Shown piece by piece: positions 19,759-28,101 of a stretch of DNA of 64,000 nucleotides. How positions within the stretch are numbered: the stretch's first letter is position 1; each line of letters starts with the position of its first letter. The notes below the pieces were generated by a model. It did not search any database, was not told the DNA's origin, and was given only the letters and a program-made list of their open reading frames with translations. Location of the stretch: positions 205,311 to 269,310 of the forward strand of contig JADGAN010000003.1 of the NCBI GenBank assembly GCA_015231955.1. The letters are read 5' to 3'. The translations under genes were made by a program, and so were the position numbers. The stretch is from Oligoflexia bacterium. GTDB taxonomy: Bacteria > Bdellovibrionota > Bacteriovoracia > Bacteriovoracales > Bacteriovoracaceae.

Positions 19759-19860
19759 CTGCTCACACCCCTCAACCTTCACCTCTCAACCAAATGCTGT
19801 TAGCTAAGCAACTTTCAGCATCCGGTAGAGGGTAGATGGCTGAAGGGTGTGAGCAGTTAC
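19755..19860. repeat. 106-bp near-palindromic repeat, copy 1
   Basis: Begins GTAACTGCTCACACCC and ends with its exact 16-bp reverse complement. Both arms continue to pair imperfectly through ATGCTG-like centres, so nearly the whole unit can fold as one hairpin. The first 100 bp are identical to 63784-63883. The left end contains the fcl stop codon. It lacks a transposase and resembles REP/MITE-type elements; it may also act as a transcript 3' end. Confidence 0.85.
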
Positions 19861-19905
19861 AAAAAAATCTAGATAATCCCCTCGAAATTAATTAATGAAT
19901 TCAGA

Positions 19906-20781
19906 TCAATTTTTGCGCTTGTTTTCGGAATAGATTAAGAATAAGAGACCGGCCACAATCAGGGCGTATCCTATCCATACTTTGTAGGAATAATCCTCAT
20001 GAAAGAGGTTGTAAGCAACGATGCCACCCAGGACTGGTTCGACTAGAGTGGAGGCAGAGACCATGGAAGCGGGGAGGTATTTTAAAACATAGGCAAGACC
20101 GACGTGTCCAAGGATGGTAGGGAAGAACACAAGGGCGGCAATTGCTAACATGCTTTGCTGAGAAAGTGTGAAGAGAGGGACATCGTAGAAGAAGATGAAG
20201 ATTAGTGCAAGCAGAGAGCCAATGAAGTAGATCATGCTCATCAGTGCAAAGTTATTTAGTTCTGGAAGCTGGCGCAAGGGACGCCCAATTACAAAGTAAG
20301 CTGCAAAGAAAGCACCTCCAAGTGCTGCCAGCATATCACCATAAAAGTAGTTTTGAGCGAGCGAAAGATCTTCGTACCCGAGGACGACAAGTCCAGCAAG
20401 TCCCAAGAACAAGGCGATGATGACATAGCGGTCGATCTTCTCTTTAAGAAAGAAGAAGGCGGCAATGGCGGTGAAAACAGGGTTTAAAGAAAAGGCGATC
20501 ATGGCGTTTGCCACTTTGGTATGAGATAGACTGATAATCCAAAAGATGAGGTGAGCGGAGAAGAAGATTGCCATCAACAAGATTCTCCCATAATTTTTTA
20601 GAGAGAGGGTGGGGAGAATGCGTTTTAAGTGTGGCAGCGAAAGGGGCAGTAGAACAAGCATAGCGAAGAACATGCGATAGAAGGCGATGAGGAAAGGATT
20701 ACTATCACATAATCGAATGAGAGGGCCAGCGAGAGAGAGACTGCAGATCGCGATGGAAAGGTAGAGGTAGGTTTTTGTCAT
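19906..20781 (-). CDS. EamA/DMT-family inner-membrane transporter
   Basis: About ten hydrophobic helices in two five-helix halves, as in the EamA (DUF6) drug/metabolite transporter family. AFYRMFFAMLVLLP in the first half and the second-half LVEPVLGGIVAYNLFHE motif are characteristic. Substrate cannot be predicted. The start overlaps the stop of the hydrolase gene as ATGA, so the pair is co-translated. Confidence 0.88.
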   Translation of the reverse strand: MTKTYLYLSIAICSLSLAGPLIRLCDSNPFLIAFYRMFFAMLVLLPLSLPHLKRILPTLSLKNYGRILLMAIFFSAHLIFWIISLSHTKVANAMIAFSLNPVFTAIAAFFFLKEKIDRYVIIALFLGLAGLVVLGYEDLSLAQNYFYGDMLAALGGAFFAAYFVIGRPLRQLPELNNFALMSMIYFIGSLLALIFIFFYDVPLFTLSQQSMLAIAALVFFPTILGHVGLAYVLKYLPASMVSASTLVEPVLGGIVAYNLFHEDYSYKVWIGYALIVAGLLFLIYSENKRKN

Positions 20782-21353
20782 TGATTACTGTTTTTTTTCT
20801 CTTTAAGCAGTTGTACAAGATATTTGAAATCGGGAGTATCGGCGCGTTTTAAGAGGTAGAAGAGAAGTGTTTCTGTGGTCATCAGTTCAGCTCCGGCCTT
20901 CTCCATCAAATTTAGTCCGCTTTTCCACTTATCTTTGCTACTGGAGAGGACGGCATCGGTGACAGTGATCACTTTGTAGTTACGATCGAGAAGGTCGAGA
21001 GCGGTTTGCAATACACAGATGTGTGTTTCTAGACCTGCAAGGACGACTACTCTACGTGAGAATTTTTCGAGTGTGCAAACAAAACTATCTTGGCCACAGC
21101 AACTAAAGGTGATTTTGTCGAGCATGGGATTTTCTCCCCAGGCCTCCAGCAGTATGGGATCGGTAGGGCCAAGTCCTTTGCGGTAGTGTTCGGTTCCGAT
21201 AAGAGGTACTTCCGCTCTTCGAAACATTTTGGTGATCAGCTGGACATTGGATCTGGCATTGGAAAAAATTTGAGGATCCATGAGTGGCGAGAAACCGGTT
21301 TGAAAATCGATTAAGGTAAAGGCAATATTATTAAAGTGTAGGTCTTTCCACAT
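20778..21353 (-). CDS. Isochorismatase-family cysteine hydrolase
   Basis: Alpha/beta hydrolase of the isochorismatase/nicotinamidase family. The triad positions are visible: Asp in LIDFQTGF, Lys in the MLDKITFSC segment and Cys in AGLETHICVLQTALDLL. The length (191 aa) suits the small single-domain type related to YcaC. CGGAGT precedes the ATG. The substrate is uncertain; the coupled EamA transporter may import or export it. Confidence 0.9.
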   Translation of the reverse strand: MWKDLHFNNIAFTLIDFQTGFSPLMDPQIFSNARSNVQLITKMFRRAEVPLIGTEHYRKGLGPTDPILLEAWGENPMLDKITFSCCGQDSFVCTLEKFSRRVVVLAGLETHICVLQTALDLLDRNYKVITVTDAVLSSSKDKWKSGLNLMEKAGAELMTTETLLFYLLKRADTPDFKYLVQLLKEKKNSNQ

Positions 21354-21472
21354 AACGACTCCGTTGTTGCAATAAAAATTTTAAGCGCTTAGAGGGCATA
21401 GGTAACAATTATTGGTGCTAGAGGCAAGACTTTGCGCGATATCGATTCATCCTCTGGGACTCATCCTCTCGT

Positions 21473-23281
21473 CTAGTCGTCTACCATCAAGACGTTACGA
21501 GCAGTTCCTCCTGTAGTTGCAAGAATCTTAGATGCCTCTCCATACTGCACCAGGTGCCCCCCTTTTAGTACCACCATTTTATCACAAAGCCTGGCCGTGG
21601 CCAGACGATGAGTTACAATCATTGCAGTGACATCGCCTTGATTTTTTTGATCGAAGGAGATCCAAAAGCGCCTCTCCGTGGCCGCATCCATAGCAGCGGT
21701 AACATCATCCATAAGCAGCAGTTCAGGACGGCGAAGCAGTGTGCGTGCAAGTGAGATTCGTTGCTTTTGCCCGCCAGAGAGGGAGATGCCACGCTCACCT
21801 AAAGTAGCATCAAGACCACCGCGACCATTCTCTATCACCTCCTCATAAATGGAGGCGTCGTAGAGTACGCGCTGAAGATCGTCATCATTATAGAGGCCAC
21901 GATCACCAAGGATGAGGTTTTCACGAATGCTCTCAGAGAAGAGAATATTTTCTTGGCGAACATACCCGAGGAGACGGGCACGATCTTTCTCGGCCACTTC
22001 TTCCAGGGGAGTGTTATTCAAGTAGATGCGACCTTTTTGAGGTAGGAGATCAGCAGTTACAAGTTCAAGCAGTGTGGTTTTGCCTTCACCGATACTGCCG
22101 ACGATTGCTAATTTCTCTCCTCTATGGAGAGTAATTGAGATGTTTTTAAGGATAGGGCGAGAGCGTTCTGGGTAGCAGAAGGTAATATTTTTTAATTCGA
22201 GCGATTCAAAGTGTTTTATGCTCTTTTTATGCCGGTATGCTGTTGGAGTAGTGGGAGTAGTTGCTACAGTTGCAGTTGCAGTTGCAGTAGGAGTTTCAAA
22301 ACGGGCCTCTTCAATCTCTTGCAAGCGATCGACATAACGGAAGATCTGCTTGGTAGTGGCATAGAAATAGACCATCGTCCAGAGCGGTTCGACTAAGCGC
22401 TGATGATAAATCATAAAGAGGAGAATGGTGCCGATGGTGATGGTGTTGTTGATGACAAGAATACTTCCGAGAAAGATGACTACAATGGTTCCTAAATTAT
22501 TAATAAGCATGGAGCCAAGGTAGATCATTTGGTTGAGTTTTAAAAAATCGATCTCTTTGTCGATTCGATGATTCACCATTTGTTGATATTTTTTCATCTG
22601 ATCACGTTCACTGCGTGTGACTTTGATGACACGAATACCGGAGAAGAAGGATTCCAAGATGTCGTTACACTTGGAGATGGCCTTTTGTTTTTCATCGGTA
22701 TAGAGGAAAAGTTTCTCCTTCATCTTCGCAAGAATTAATACCAGAAATGGAAGGAGCATGAAGGAAAAGAGGGTGAGCAGAGGAGAGTAGTAGAGCATAA
22801 TGGAAAGGGTGAAGATCAAAACCAAGATGGCCTCGAGAGGGCGAAGCACACCGGAGCAAGAGTACCATGCAACTCGTTCCCAGCTTCCGTCAATATCATC
22901 GGTTAAGCGAGTGATGAGATCACCTGTTTTAAAGTGATGAAAGAAGAGGGGATTTTTTTCGGTGATTTTGTGAAAGGTAAAATCGCGGATCTTTACCGCA
23001 AAGATCATATTGCTGATTCCACGAAAAGTGGGTAGGACACGGCCAATAATTTCATGGACAATGGCCATGATTGCATAGAGAAGAACCAATTGATAGAGGC
23101 GATTAACGCTACTGCCTTCATTTAGTTTTGAGAGAGCGTTTAAAGCATCAAGAACGTATTTTAGTAATAGTGGAAATGCTGTTTTTAAAGCGATGGAAAC
23201 AATAGTTAGAAAGACGACAAAGATCATTCGCTGCTTTTCTAAAAGCCATAACCGATAAAACCATTTCCAATATTTTAACAT
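21473..23281 (-). CDS. ABC exporter half-transporter, degenerate-site subunit
   Basis: Type IV ABC exporter: six-helix membrane domain (~1-320) plus NBD. Walker A is GSIGEGKTT, the signature is a perfect LSGGQ and Walker B ends LLLMDDVTAAMD, with Asp where the catalytic Glu normally stands. A low-complexity Thr/Ala/Pro linker (TATATATVATTPTTPT, DNA about 22235-22290) joins the two domains. It overlaps the partner gene by 7 bp. In heterodimeric exporters such as TM287/288 one site is inactive in exactly this way. The exported substrate is unknown. Confidence 0.92.
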   Translation of the reverse strand: MLKYWKWFYRLWLLEKQRMIFVVFLTIVSIALKTAFPLLLKYVLDALNALSKLNEGSSVNRLYQLVLLYAIMAIVHEIIGRVLPTFRGISNMIFAVKIRDFTFHKITEKNPLFFHHFKTGDLITRLTDDIDGSWERVAWYSCSGVLRPLEAILVLIFTLSIMLYYSPLLTLFSFMLLPFLVLILAKMKEKLFLYTDEKQKAISKCNDILESFFSGIRVIKVTRSERDQMKKYQQMVNHRIDKEIDFLKLNQMIYLGSMLINNLGTIVVIFLGSILVINNTITIGTILLFMIYHQRLVEPLWTMVYFYATTKQIFRYVDRLQEIEEARFETPTATATATVATTPTTPTAYRHKKSIKHFESLELKNITFCYPERSRPILKNISITLHRGEKLAIVGSIGEGKTTLLELVTADLLPQKGRIYLNNTPLEEVAEKDRARLLGYVRQENILFSESIRENLILGDRGLYNDDDLQRVLYDASIYEEVIENGRGGLDATLGERGISLSGGQKQRISLARTLLRRPELLLMDDVTAAMDAATERRFWISFDQKNQGDVTAMIVTHRLATARLCDKMVVLKGGHLVQYGEASKILATTGGTARNVLMVDD

Positions 23282-25053
23282 TGCTGACTCTTCATTTGTG
23301 TATGATAAAGGTGTGCATAGTGTCCTTTATGGGCGAGCAGTGTTTGGTGCGTGCCCTCTTCAATAATTTTTCCCTCTCTTAATACAATAATTTTATCGGC
23401 ATGAATAATCGTTGATAGGCGATGAGCAATCACAATGGAGGTGCGTCCGGCCAGCAGTTTTTTTAGGGACTGTTGAATTCTAGCTTCGGTTTGTGGATCA
23501 ACAGCGCTAGTGGCCTCATCAAGAATTAAAATCTCAGGATCAAAGGTGAGTGCTCGTGCAAAGGAGAGCAGTTGTCTCTCTCCAAAAGACAAATTTTTCC
23601 CGCCTTCACTGAGTTCGCTATAGGCCCCGTGTGGAAATTTTGCGATGATGCCTAAGATATCCATCTGCTCTGCGGCCGTGAGCGCCTCTTCATCAGAGAT
23701 ATCTGCTCGCAGTGCTCTGAGATTTTCTACCACCGTTCCTGGAAAGAGAAAAATATCTTGCAAGATGAGACCAATCTTACTACGAAGAGCATCGAGCGAG
23801 AGTGTGCGCAGGTCAACCTCATCAACGGTGATTTTTCCCTCTGTTGGATCGTAGAATCGAGAAAGTAACGAGATAATGGTGCTTTTTCCAGAGCCAGTTG
23901 GGCCTACGATTGCCAGCATCTTCCCTTTGGGAAGTTCAAAGGAGACGCGATTTAAAACTTGTTGCTGATCTTTCATATAGCGAAAGCAAACATTTTCAAA
24001 AATAATGCTTTTTTGAAAATGAAAATTTTCGCAAGCGATGCTTCCATCCGGGACGCTGCTTTTTGTATCGAGAGCATCGAAGATACGATCGGCAGCACCA
24101 AAGGAGCGTTGAACCTCTCCAACCTGCTCTGAGATCATCATCACCGGGCCGATTGCTGATTGTACATATTGAATAAACATCCAAACTGTTCCAAAGGATA
24201 TTTGCTGATCGCGAATCCATCCCACACTTAAATAGAGGATGCCGGCGATCGCCATTTGTGGTGCCAGCATTAAAAAGAACCAGACAACGGCCTCGCGTAG
24301 GAATGTGGTGGTCTCATAGCGGCGTTTGTCCTCATTAAGTTGTAAGAATTTATCACGTGACCAATCGAGGTTGTTTAAATTTTTGAGTAGCGAGATCGCT
24401 TTAAGGTGCTCACCCAGATGACCAGATATTTTAGCATAGAGCTCACGGTCACGCTTGTAGCGAGGGCGCAGGCGACTAAAGATCCAGTAGGTTCCAACTG
24501 TATAGACAGGCGCAATCATCAACACTAGGATGGTTAATTTCCAACTAGTAAAAAGCATCACCCCGATGGAGACCAACAAATTTAAAACGCCCCAGATGAT
24601 CATCACCATAGAGTTAGAAAAGAGCATAAAGAGTTTTTGTGTATCCGATTCAATTAGGCTTATGAGCTTGCCAGTGCCTAGGCGGTCATAAAAATCGATG
24701 GAGAGTGTAGCGATGTGAGTGAGTAACTTTGCTTTGATGTTGTTGACAACTTTTATCCCCACCTTACCGAGAGAGAGCGAAATAAAGTAGTGTACACCCT
24801 CGTGAATTACGATAAGCAAAAGGTAACCAAAACTCATCCACAAAATGGTGGGGAGATGGCGTGAAGGAATTCCTTTGTCTAAGATTTCTCGAAATGCTAG
24901 TGGCATTACTGCGGTAACGGTCGTACTGATCAACACTAAAATACAGGCAACAATTAGTGTCCTGCTGTGTCCCTCTAAGAAGCTCCAGATCCGTTTGAAT
25001 TTAGAAATTTTCATCATCTTGGGGATCATATAATGTCTGAAAAAAGTAGTCAC
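23275..25053 (-). CDS. ABC exporter half-transporter, consensus Walker B subunit
   Basis: Six-helix membrane domain and NBD. Walker A is GPTGSGKST, Walker B is ILILDEATSAVD with the catalytic Glu, but the signature is LSFGE instead of LSGGQ. Together with the preceding subunit this gives one working site (this Walker B with the partner LSGGQ) and one degenerate site. GTG is used as the start; an ATG eight codons later (25029) is also possible, and neither has a strong ribosome site. A half copy of the GTGCCAGCC repeat lies just upstream. Confidence 0.92.
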   Translation of the reverse strand: MTTFFRHYMIPKMMKISKFKRIWSFLEGHSRTLIVACILVLISTTVTAVMPLAFREILDKGIPSRHLPTILWMSFGYLLLIVIHEGVHYFISLSLGKVGIKVVNNIKAKLLTHIATLSIDFYDRLGTGKLISLIESDTQKLFMLFSNSMVMIIWGVLNLLVSIGVMLFTSWKLTILVLMIAPVYTVGTYWIFSRLRPRYKRDRELYAKISGHLGEHLKAISLLKNLNNLDWSRDKFLQLNEDKRRYETTTFLREAVVWFFLMLAPQMAIAGILYLSVGWIRDQQISFGTVWMFIQYVQSAIGPVMMISEQVGEVQRSFGAADRIFDALDTKSSVPDGSIACENFHFQKSIIFENVCFRYMKDQQQVLNRVSFELPKGKMLAIVGPTGSGKSTIISLLSRFYDPTEGKITVDEVDLRTLSLDALRSKIGLILQDIFLFPGTVVENLRALRADISDEEALTAAEQMDILGIIAKFPHGAYSELSEGGKNLSFGERQLLSFARALTFDPEILILDEATSAVDPQTEARIQQSLKKLLAGRTSIVIAHRLSTIIHADKIIVLREGKIIEEGTHQTLLAHKGHYAHLYHTQMKSQQC

Positions 25054-25062
25054 TGGGTTTTT

Positions 25063-25080
25063 GGTGCCAGCCGACTTTTT
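25063..25080. repeat. GGTGCCAGCCGACTTTT element, half copy
   Basis: Same 17-base sequence as one arm of the palindrome at 25898-25962. Here it stands alone, overlapping the stop codon of the minus-strand gene that ends at 25079. Confidence 0.8.
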
Positions 25081-25882
25081 ACCTTTTTATTAGGCGAAGA
25101 AGGCCGTCGAGAATGGTGAGGGGGTGGGGAGGGCAACCAGGGATGAAGAGATCGACAGCGATGGTGGGTCCTCCAGGAATACAGTCGTCGCTTTGAAGGC
25201 CATCAGTGCCGCCGACGACGGAGGAAGAGTTTTTAAAAGGGCCTCCGGAGATGGCGCAAGCACCAGTGGCGATGACAATCTTAGGAGAGGGAATTGCAAT
25301 ATAAGTTTTGTAGAGAGCAAGTTCCATATTTTTGCTGATGGCGCCGGTGATGAGCATGCCATCGGCGTGCCGTGGAGATGCCACAAATTGAATGCCAAAG
25401 CGGGCAAGGTCAAAGGCGAGCGTGTTTAAGACATTGGTATCGGCCTCACAAGCGTTGCAACCTCCGGCACTGACTTGGCGAAGTTTGAGAGAACGTCCTA
25501 GGAGCTTAGTGAGAGAGGTGGCCATCGTGTCTGCAAGTTTTAATTCGTTACCGCTTAGGATGAGATCGCTGCGTTTAGAGGTTGCCATCTGGTAGTTGTT
25601 GCTGAAAGTGATAGCAGCGCTAGGGCAAGCATTTTGGCATTGAAGGCAGAAGAGGCATTTGCCAAGATCAATAGCGGTTGGAGAGGTGGCATCAGCTGTA
25701 GCATGAATGGCCCTGGTTGGGCATACCTCGGGTTCTAAACAAGATTTTGTCTTGCATTTTTGGCACTCTTTGGCCTCTATTTGGGGAAGGCCACGGTAGC
25801 GTTGAGGGAGCGTGATTTTCTTTGAGGGAAACTCCATCGTACGTTTTTTTTGTTTTACTCGTTCCAAAACTACACGAATCAT
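25079..25882 (-). CDS. Ehr complex small subunit: ferredoxin domain fused to NuoB/HyfI-like domain
   Basis: Two modules. The N-terminus has a 2x[4Fe-4S] ferredoxin-like domain: Cys40, 43, 48 and 54, spaced C-x2-C-x4-C-x5-CP, and canonical Cys76, 79, 82 and 86. From ~135 a NuoB/hydrogenase-small-subunit domain has Cys142, 145, 209 and 250 for the proximal cluster (GGCNACEAD, ATGACAISGGPF, FIPGCPPHP). In hydrogenase-4 these are separate proteins, HyfH and HyfI, so this is a fusion that wires three clusters into one chain. It is last in the minus-strand set and separated from the large subunit by the palindromic repeat. No NiFe centre is expected, given the large subunit. Confidence 0.85.
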   Translation of the reverse strand: MIRVVLERVKQKKRTMEFPSKKITLPQRYRGLPQIEAKECQKCKTKSCLEPEVCPTRAIHATADATSPTAIDLGKCLFCLQCQNACPSAAITFSNNYQMATSKRSDLILSGNELKLADTMATSLTKLLGRSLKLRQVSAGGCNACEADTNVLNTLAFDLARFGIQFVASPRHADGMLITGAISKNMELALYKTYIAIPSPKIVIATGACAISGGPFKNSSSVVGGTDGLQSDDCIPGGPTIAVDLFIPGCPPHPLTILDGLLRLIKR

Positions 25883-25897
25883 AATTTTGCCTGCCTT

Positions 25898-25962
25898 GGT
25901 GCCAGCCGACTTTTGGGACTTAGTGCAAGTATTGTGTTGAGTCCCAAAAGTCGGCTGGCACC
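25898..25962. repeat. 23-bp-armed perfect inverted repeat (GTGCCAGCC element, paired copy)
   Basis: GGTGCCAGCCGACTTTTGGGACT at 25898-25920 and its exact reverse complement at 25940-25962 with a 19-nt loop. On the plus strand the hairpin is followed by TTTTTT, like an intrinsic terminator, but the flanking genes run on the minus strand. It lies in the 91-bp gap between the large- and small-subunit genes and could reduce or process the downstream transcript. Confidence 0.85.
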
Positions 25963-25973
25963 TTTTTTAAGGG

Positions 25974-27452
25974 TTAGAGGTCCACACCGCAATAGGAGAG
26001 GTTAAAACTCTTATTACAGAGGGGGAAGTCGGAGATCTCTTGTTTGGAGAGTGCAAGTTCGAGTGCTATCCAGTTATGGAAAGAGGGATCGAAGATGCGA
26101 TAGCAGGAAATTTTTCCGCTATCATCAGTCATGGCCACATGACAAATTTCTCCTCGCCAACCTTCAATCAAGGAGACACTGGTGGTGTTGGCAGCGAGAG
26201 AGATTTTTCTGGAAAAAGCAGAAGCAGAAGCAGAAGCAGAAGCAGAAGCAGAAGCAGAAGCAGAAGCAGAAGCAGAGGTGCTGCTGTGATCGTTTTGTAG
26301 GCGGTAAAGCATGCTCTTGACCATCGATATGGATGTGCTGATCTCTAGTTTGCGAATCCAAGCGCGTGCTTTAACGTCGCCAGAAGTTGCGGTTGCGACC
26401 TCCATGGAGGCGTATTCGGGTGTGTGGTGTTTTTGGTAGGTAGTGCGAGCGTCGCGTGCAAGCCCAGTTGCTTTGGCGGCAACACCAACAACACCAAAGC
26501 GACGTGCATCCTCTTGGGAGATGGTGCCAGTGTGTTCAAAACGTGCCATCACCGTTGAGCTATTCCAGAGCAGATCGGTTGCACCAATAGTATCGCGAAA
26601 AACAGGGTCTAAGCAATGGAAGAGTTGATCGATCAATGTGTGATCGACATCGAAATGGGTTCCGCCAATGGAGAGAAAGTCGTGTCCAAAACGATTCCCA
26701 CAAAGGAGTAACGACATATTTAGGTAGTCACCACGAATTCTTCCACAAAAAGAGGCGGTAGGAAGATGGCCGATATCACTAGCAAGAGCGCCGAGATCGC
26801 CAACGTGATTTGCTAAGCGTTCTAGTTCTAGCATAAGAGCGCGCAAGGTGAGTGCGCGTGGAGAAACGGGGATATTGGCCAGTTGCTCTATATTAGAACA
26901 ATAGGCCCAAGCGTGAGCGATCGAGGTGTCACCTGCAGCGCGCTCGATGAAGGTGAGCTTATGAGAAAAGTTATTTTCAAGCAGAAGCTTTTCAATTCCT
27001 CGATGTTGATAGCCGAGAGAGATTTCTAAATGGTACACATCTTCGCCATGGCATTGAAAACGAAAATGGCCGGGTTCAATGATGCCAGCGTGGACAGGGC
27101 CGACACCCACCTCATGGGTTTGTTCGCTTTGCAATTGAAAGTAGTTGTTATGCAACTGTCTTACCGGTCGTAGGTCGTGATGCTCTTCAGGTAAAAGACC
27201 TGTCTCTTCGTAAAGGAGGCGTTCGAACAAGTGAAGCTCGGGCAGGTGTAAACTAAGCGAAGGGTAGCTTTTAATTTTGGAAAGATCACTCATGTAGAGA
27301 GTGATTTTTGCCTTCTTGTCATCACTGATAAACAGGTGGAGGAATTGTTCGTGAGGGAACATGGCAACTACACGCTGATCACCGGTCGCGGTTAAGGTAA
27401 TCAGTGTTTGTTTTAAGGTTTCTATCGAGGGGAGGTAGATGGTTTCAATCAT
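25974..27452 (-). CDS. Ehr complex large subunit (NuoCD/HyfG-like) lacking NiFe ligands
   Basis: A short NuoC-like N-terminal part (~1-95) is followed by a NuoD/HycE-like domain with VGPVHAGIIEPGHF and LGYQHRGIEK. Where NiFe hydrogenases have R-x-C-G-x-C it reads ERAAGDTSIAH (170-180), and near the C-terminus PLCNKSFNLSYCGVDL replaces DPCxxC. Nickel therefore cannot be bound in the usual way, as in energy-converting-hydrogenase-related (Ehr) proteins. An Ala-Ser tract at about residues 393-411, encoded by a hexanucleotide repeat, is inserted just before the conserved EGWRGE segment. The protein probably docks against the ferredoxin/NuoB-like protein and the NuoH-like subunit. The reaction is unknown. 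Confidence 0.85.
   Translation of the reverse strand: MIETIYLPSIETLKQTLITLTATGDQRVVAMFPHEQFLHLFISDDKKAKITLYMSDLSKIKSYPSLSLHLPELHLFERLLYEETGLLPEEHHDLRPVRQLHNNYFQLQSEQTHEVGVGPVHAGIIEPGHFRFQCHGEDVYHLEISLGYQHRGIEKLLLENNFSHKLTFIERAAGDTSIAHAWAYCSNIEQLANIPVSPRALTLRALMLELERLANHVGDLGALASDIGHLPTASFCGRIRGDYLNMSLLLCGNRFGHDFLSIGGTHFDVDHTLIDQLFHCLDPVFRDTIGATDLLWNSSTVMARFEHTGTISQEDARRFGVVGVAAKATGLARDARTTYQKHHTPEYASMEVATATSGDVKARAWIRKLEISTSISMVKSMLYRLQNDHSSTSASASASASASASASASASAFSRKISLAANTTSVSLIEGWRGEICHVAMTDDSGKISCYRIFDPSFHNWIALELALSKQEISDFPLCNKSFNLSYCGVDL
26221..26274. repeat. Coding microsatellite (GAAGCA)9
   Basis: Nine perfect tandem GAAGCA units, with an AAGCA remnant before and GAGGTG after. On the minus strand it reads GCT TCT, giving alternating Ala-Ser. 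Because the unit is six bases, slippage would change linker length without shifting frame. Confidence 0.95.
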
Positions 27453-27457
27453 AGGAG

Positions 27458-28087
27458 TTAATCCCGAAGTAAAGAGAGTTGATCAACATTGATGGAAGCG
27501 AACTCTTTGCTAATCCAATAGACAGCATTTTTTCTTACGGTGATGGCAATTAAAACTTCGACCAGCAAGAGGAGTTCGACAATAAAAGACTCTGTCATAA
27601 ATAGGGGAAGGGTCAGTAAGAAAAGTCCATTTTCAATCGACATGTAACCTAGAATTTGATAGATGGCATTTTTTCTTGCAACTAAAGCGACCACTCCGAT
27701 ACAGGTCATGGAGAGTGCAGAGGCAATCATCGTGGAAGAGATTGTAGGTAGTAGAAAGTTGCGAGCGATAATAAAGGAGGCGATGGTGCCAAGAAGGGCA
27801 AAGATGACTCCCCAAAACATGGTGTAGTAGTTGCTGGTTTCCGTGTACGCTTTGGTTTCGTGGATGGTTTTAGCAATGACCATTGGAATGACTACTCCTT
27901 TAATGAGCGCAATCAATGCCGGCAAGAAAAGGTGCCCAGAGAAAATAAAGGCGAGAAGTGCAAGAATCCATCCTTGAAAAATAAAATAATTAACAATGGT
28001 TCTGGTTCTAGATATAGAAAGCAACGGGAAATCGCAGAAGAGAAGAACTGCTAGTAAGAGATTTTGTTTGTATTCAATATTGATCAT
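27458..28087 (-). CDS. Hydrogenase-4 component E-like membrane subunit
   Basis: Small all-helical membrane protein (about seven hydrophobic segments) like HyfE, whose C-terminal half is related to NuoK. It contains two charged positions within membrane segments of the FLPALIALIKGVVIPMV region, as in the family. The ATG at 28087 is chosen because AAAGGA lies 9 nt upstream; a TTG three codons earlier is in frame. The stop is 5 bp before the large-subunit start. It belongs to the membrane arm of the Ehr complex. Confidence 0.8.
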   Translation of the reverse strand: MINIEYKQNLLLAVLLFCDFPLLSISRTRTIVNYFIFQGWILALLAFIFSGHLFLPALIALIKGVVIPMVIAKTIHETKAYTETSNYYTMFWGVIFALLGTIASFIIARNFLLPTISSTMIASALSMTCIGVVALVARKNAIYQILGYMSIENGLFLLTLPLFMTESFIVELLLLVEVLIAITVRKNAVYWISKEFASINVDQLSLLRD

Positions 28088-28101
28088 AAAAATCAATCCT
28101 T

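Noticed and set aside
25898..25962. Intrinsic terminator of the Ehr operon
   Set aside because: The T-run lies on the plus strand while the genes run on the minus strand, and the same arms occur elsewhere as unpaired copies; better described as a repeat.
26040..26361. Overlapping open frames encoding Ser-Arg, Gln-Lys or Cys-Phe repeats
   Set aside because: They are other-frame readings of the GAAGCA microsatellite within the large-subunit gene and have no independent support.
25974..27452. A functional NiFe hydrogenase large subunit
   Set aside because: Both CxxC ligand motifs are absent (ERAAGDTS and PLCNKSF instead), so hydrogen turnover by the usual centre is not expected.
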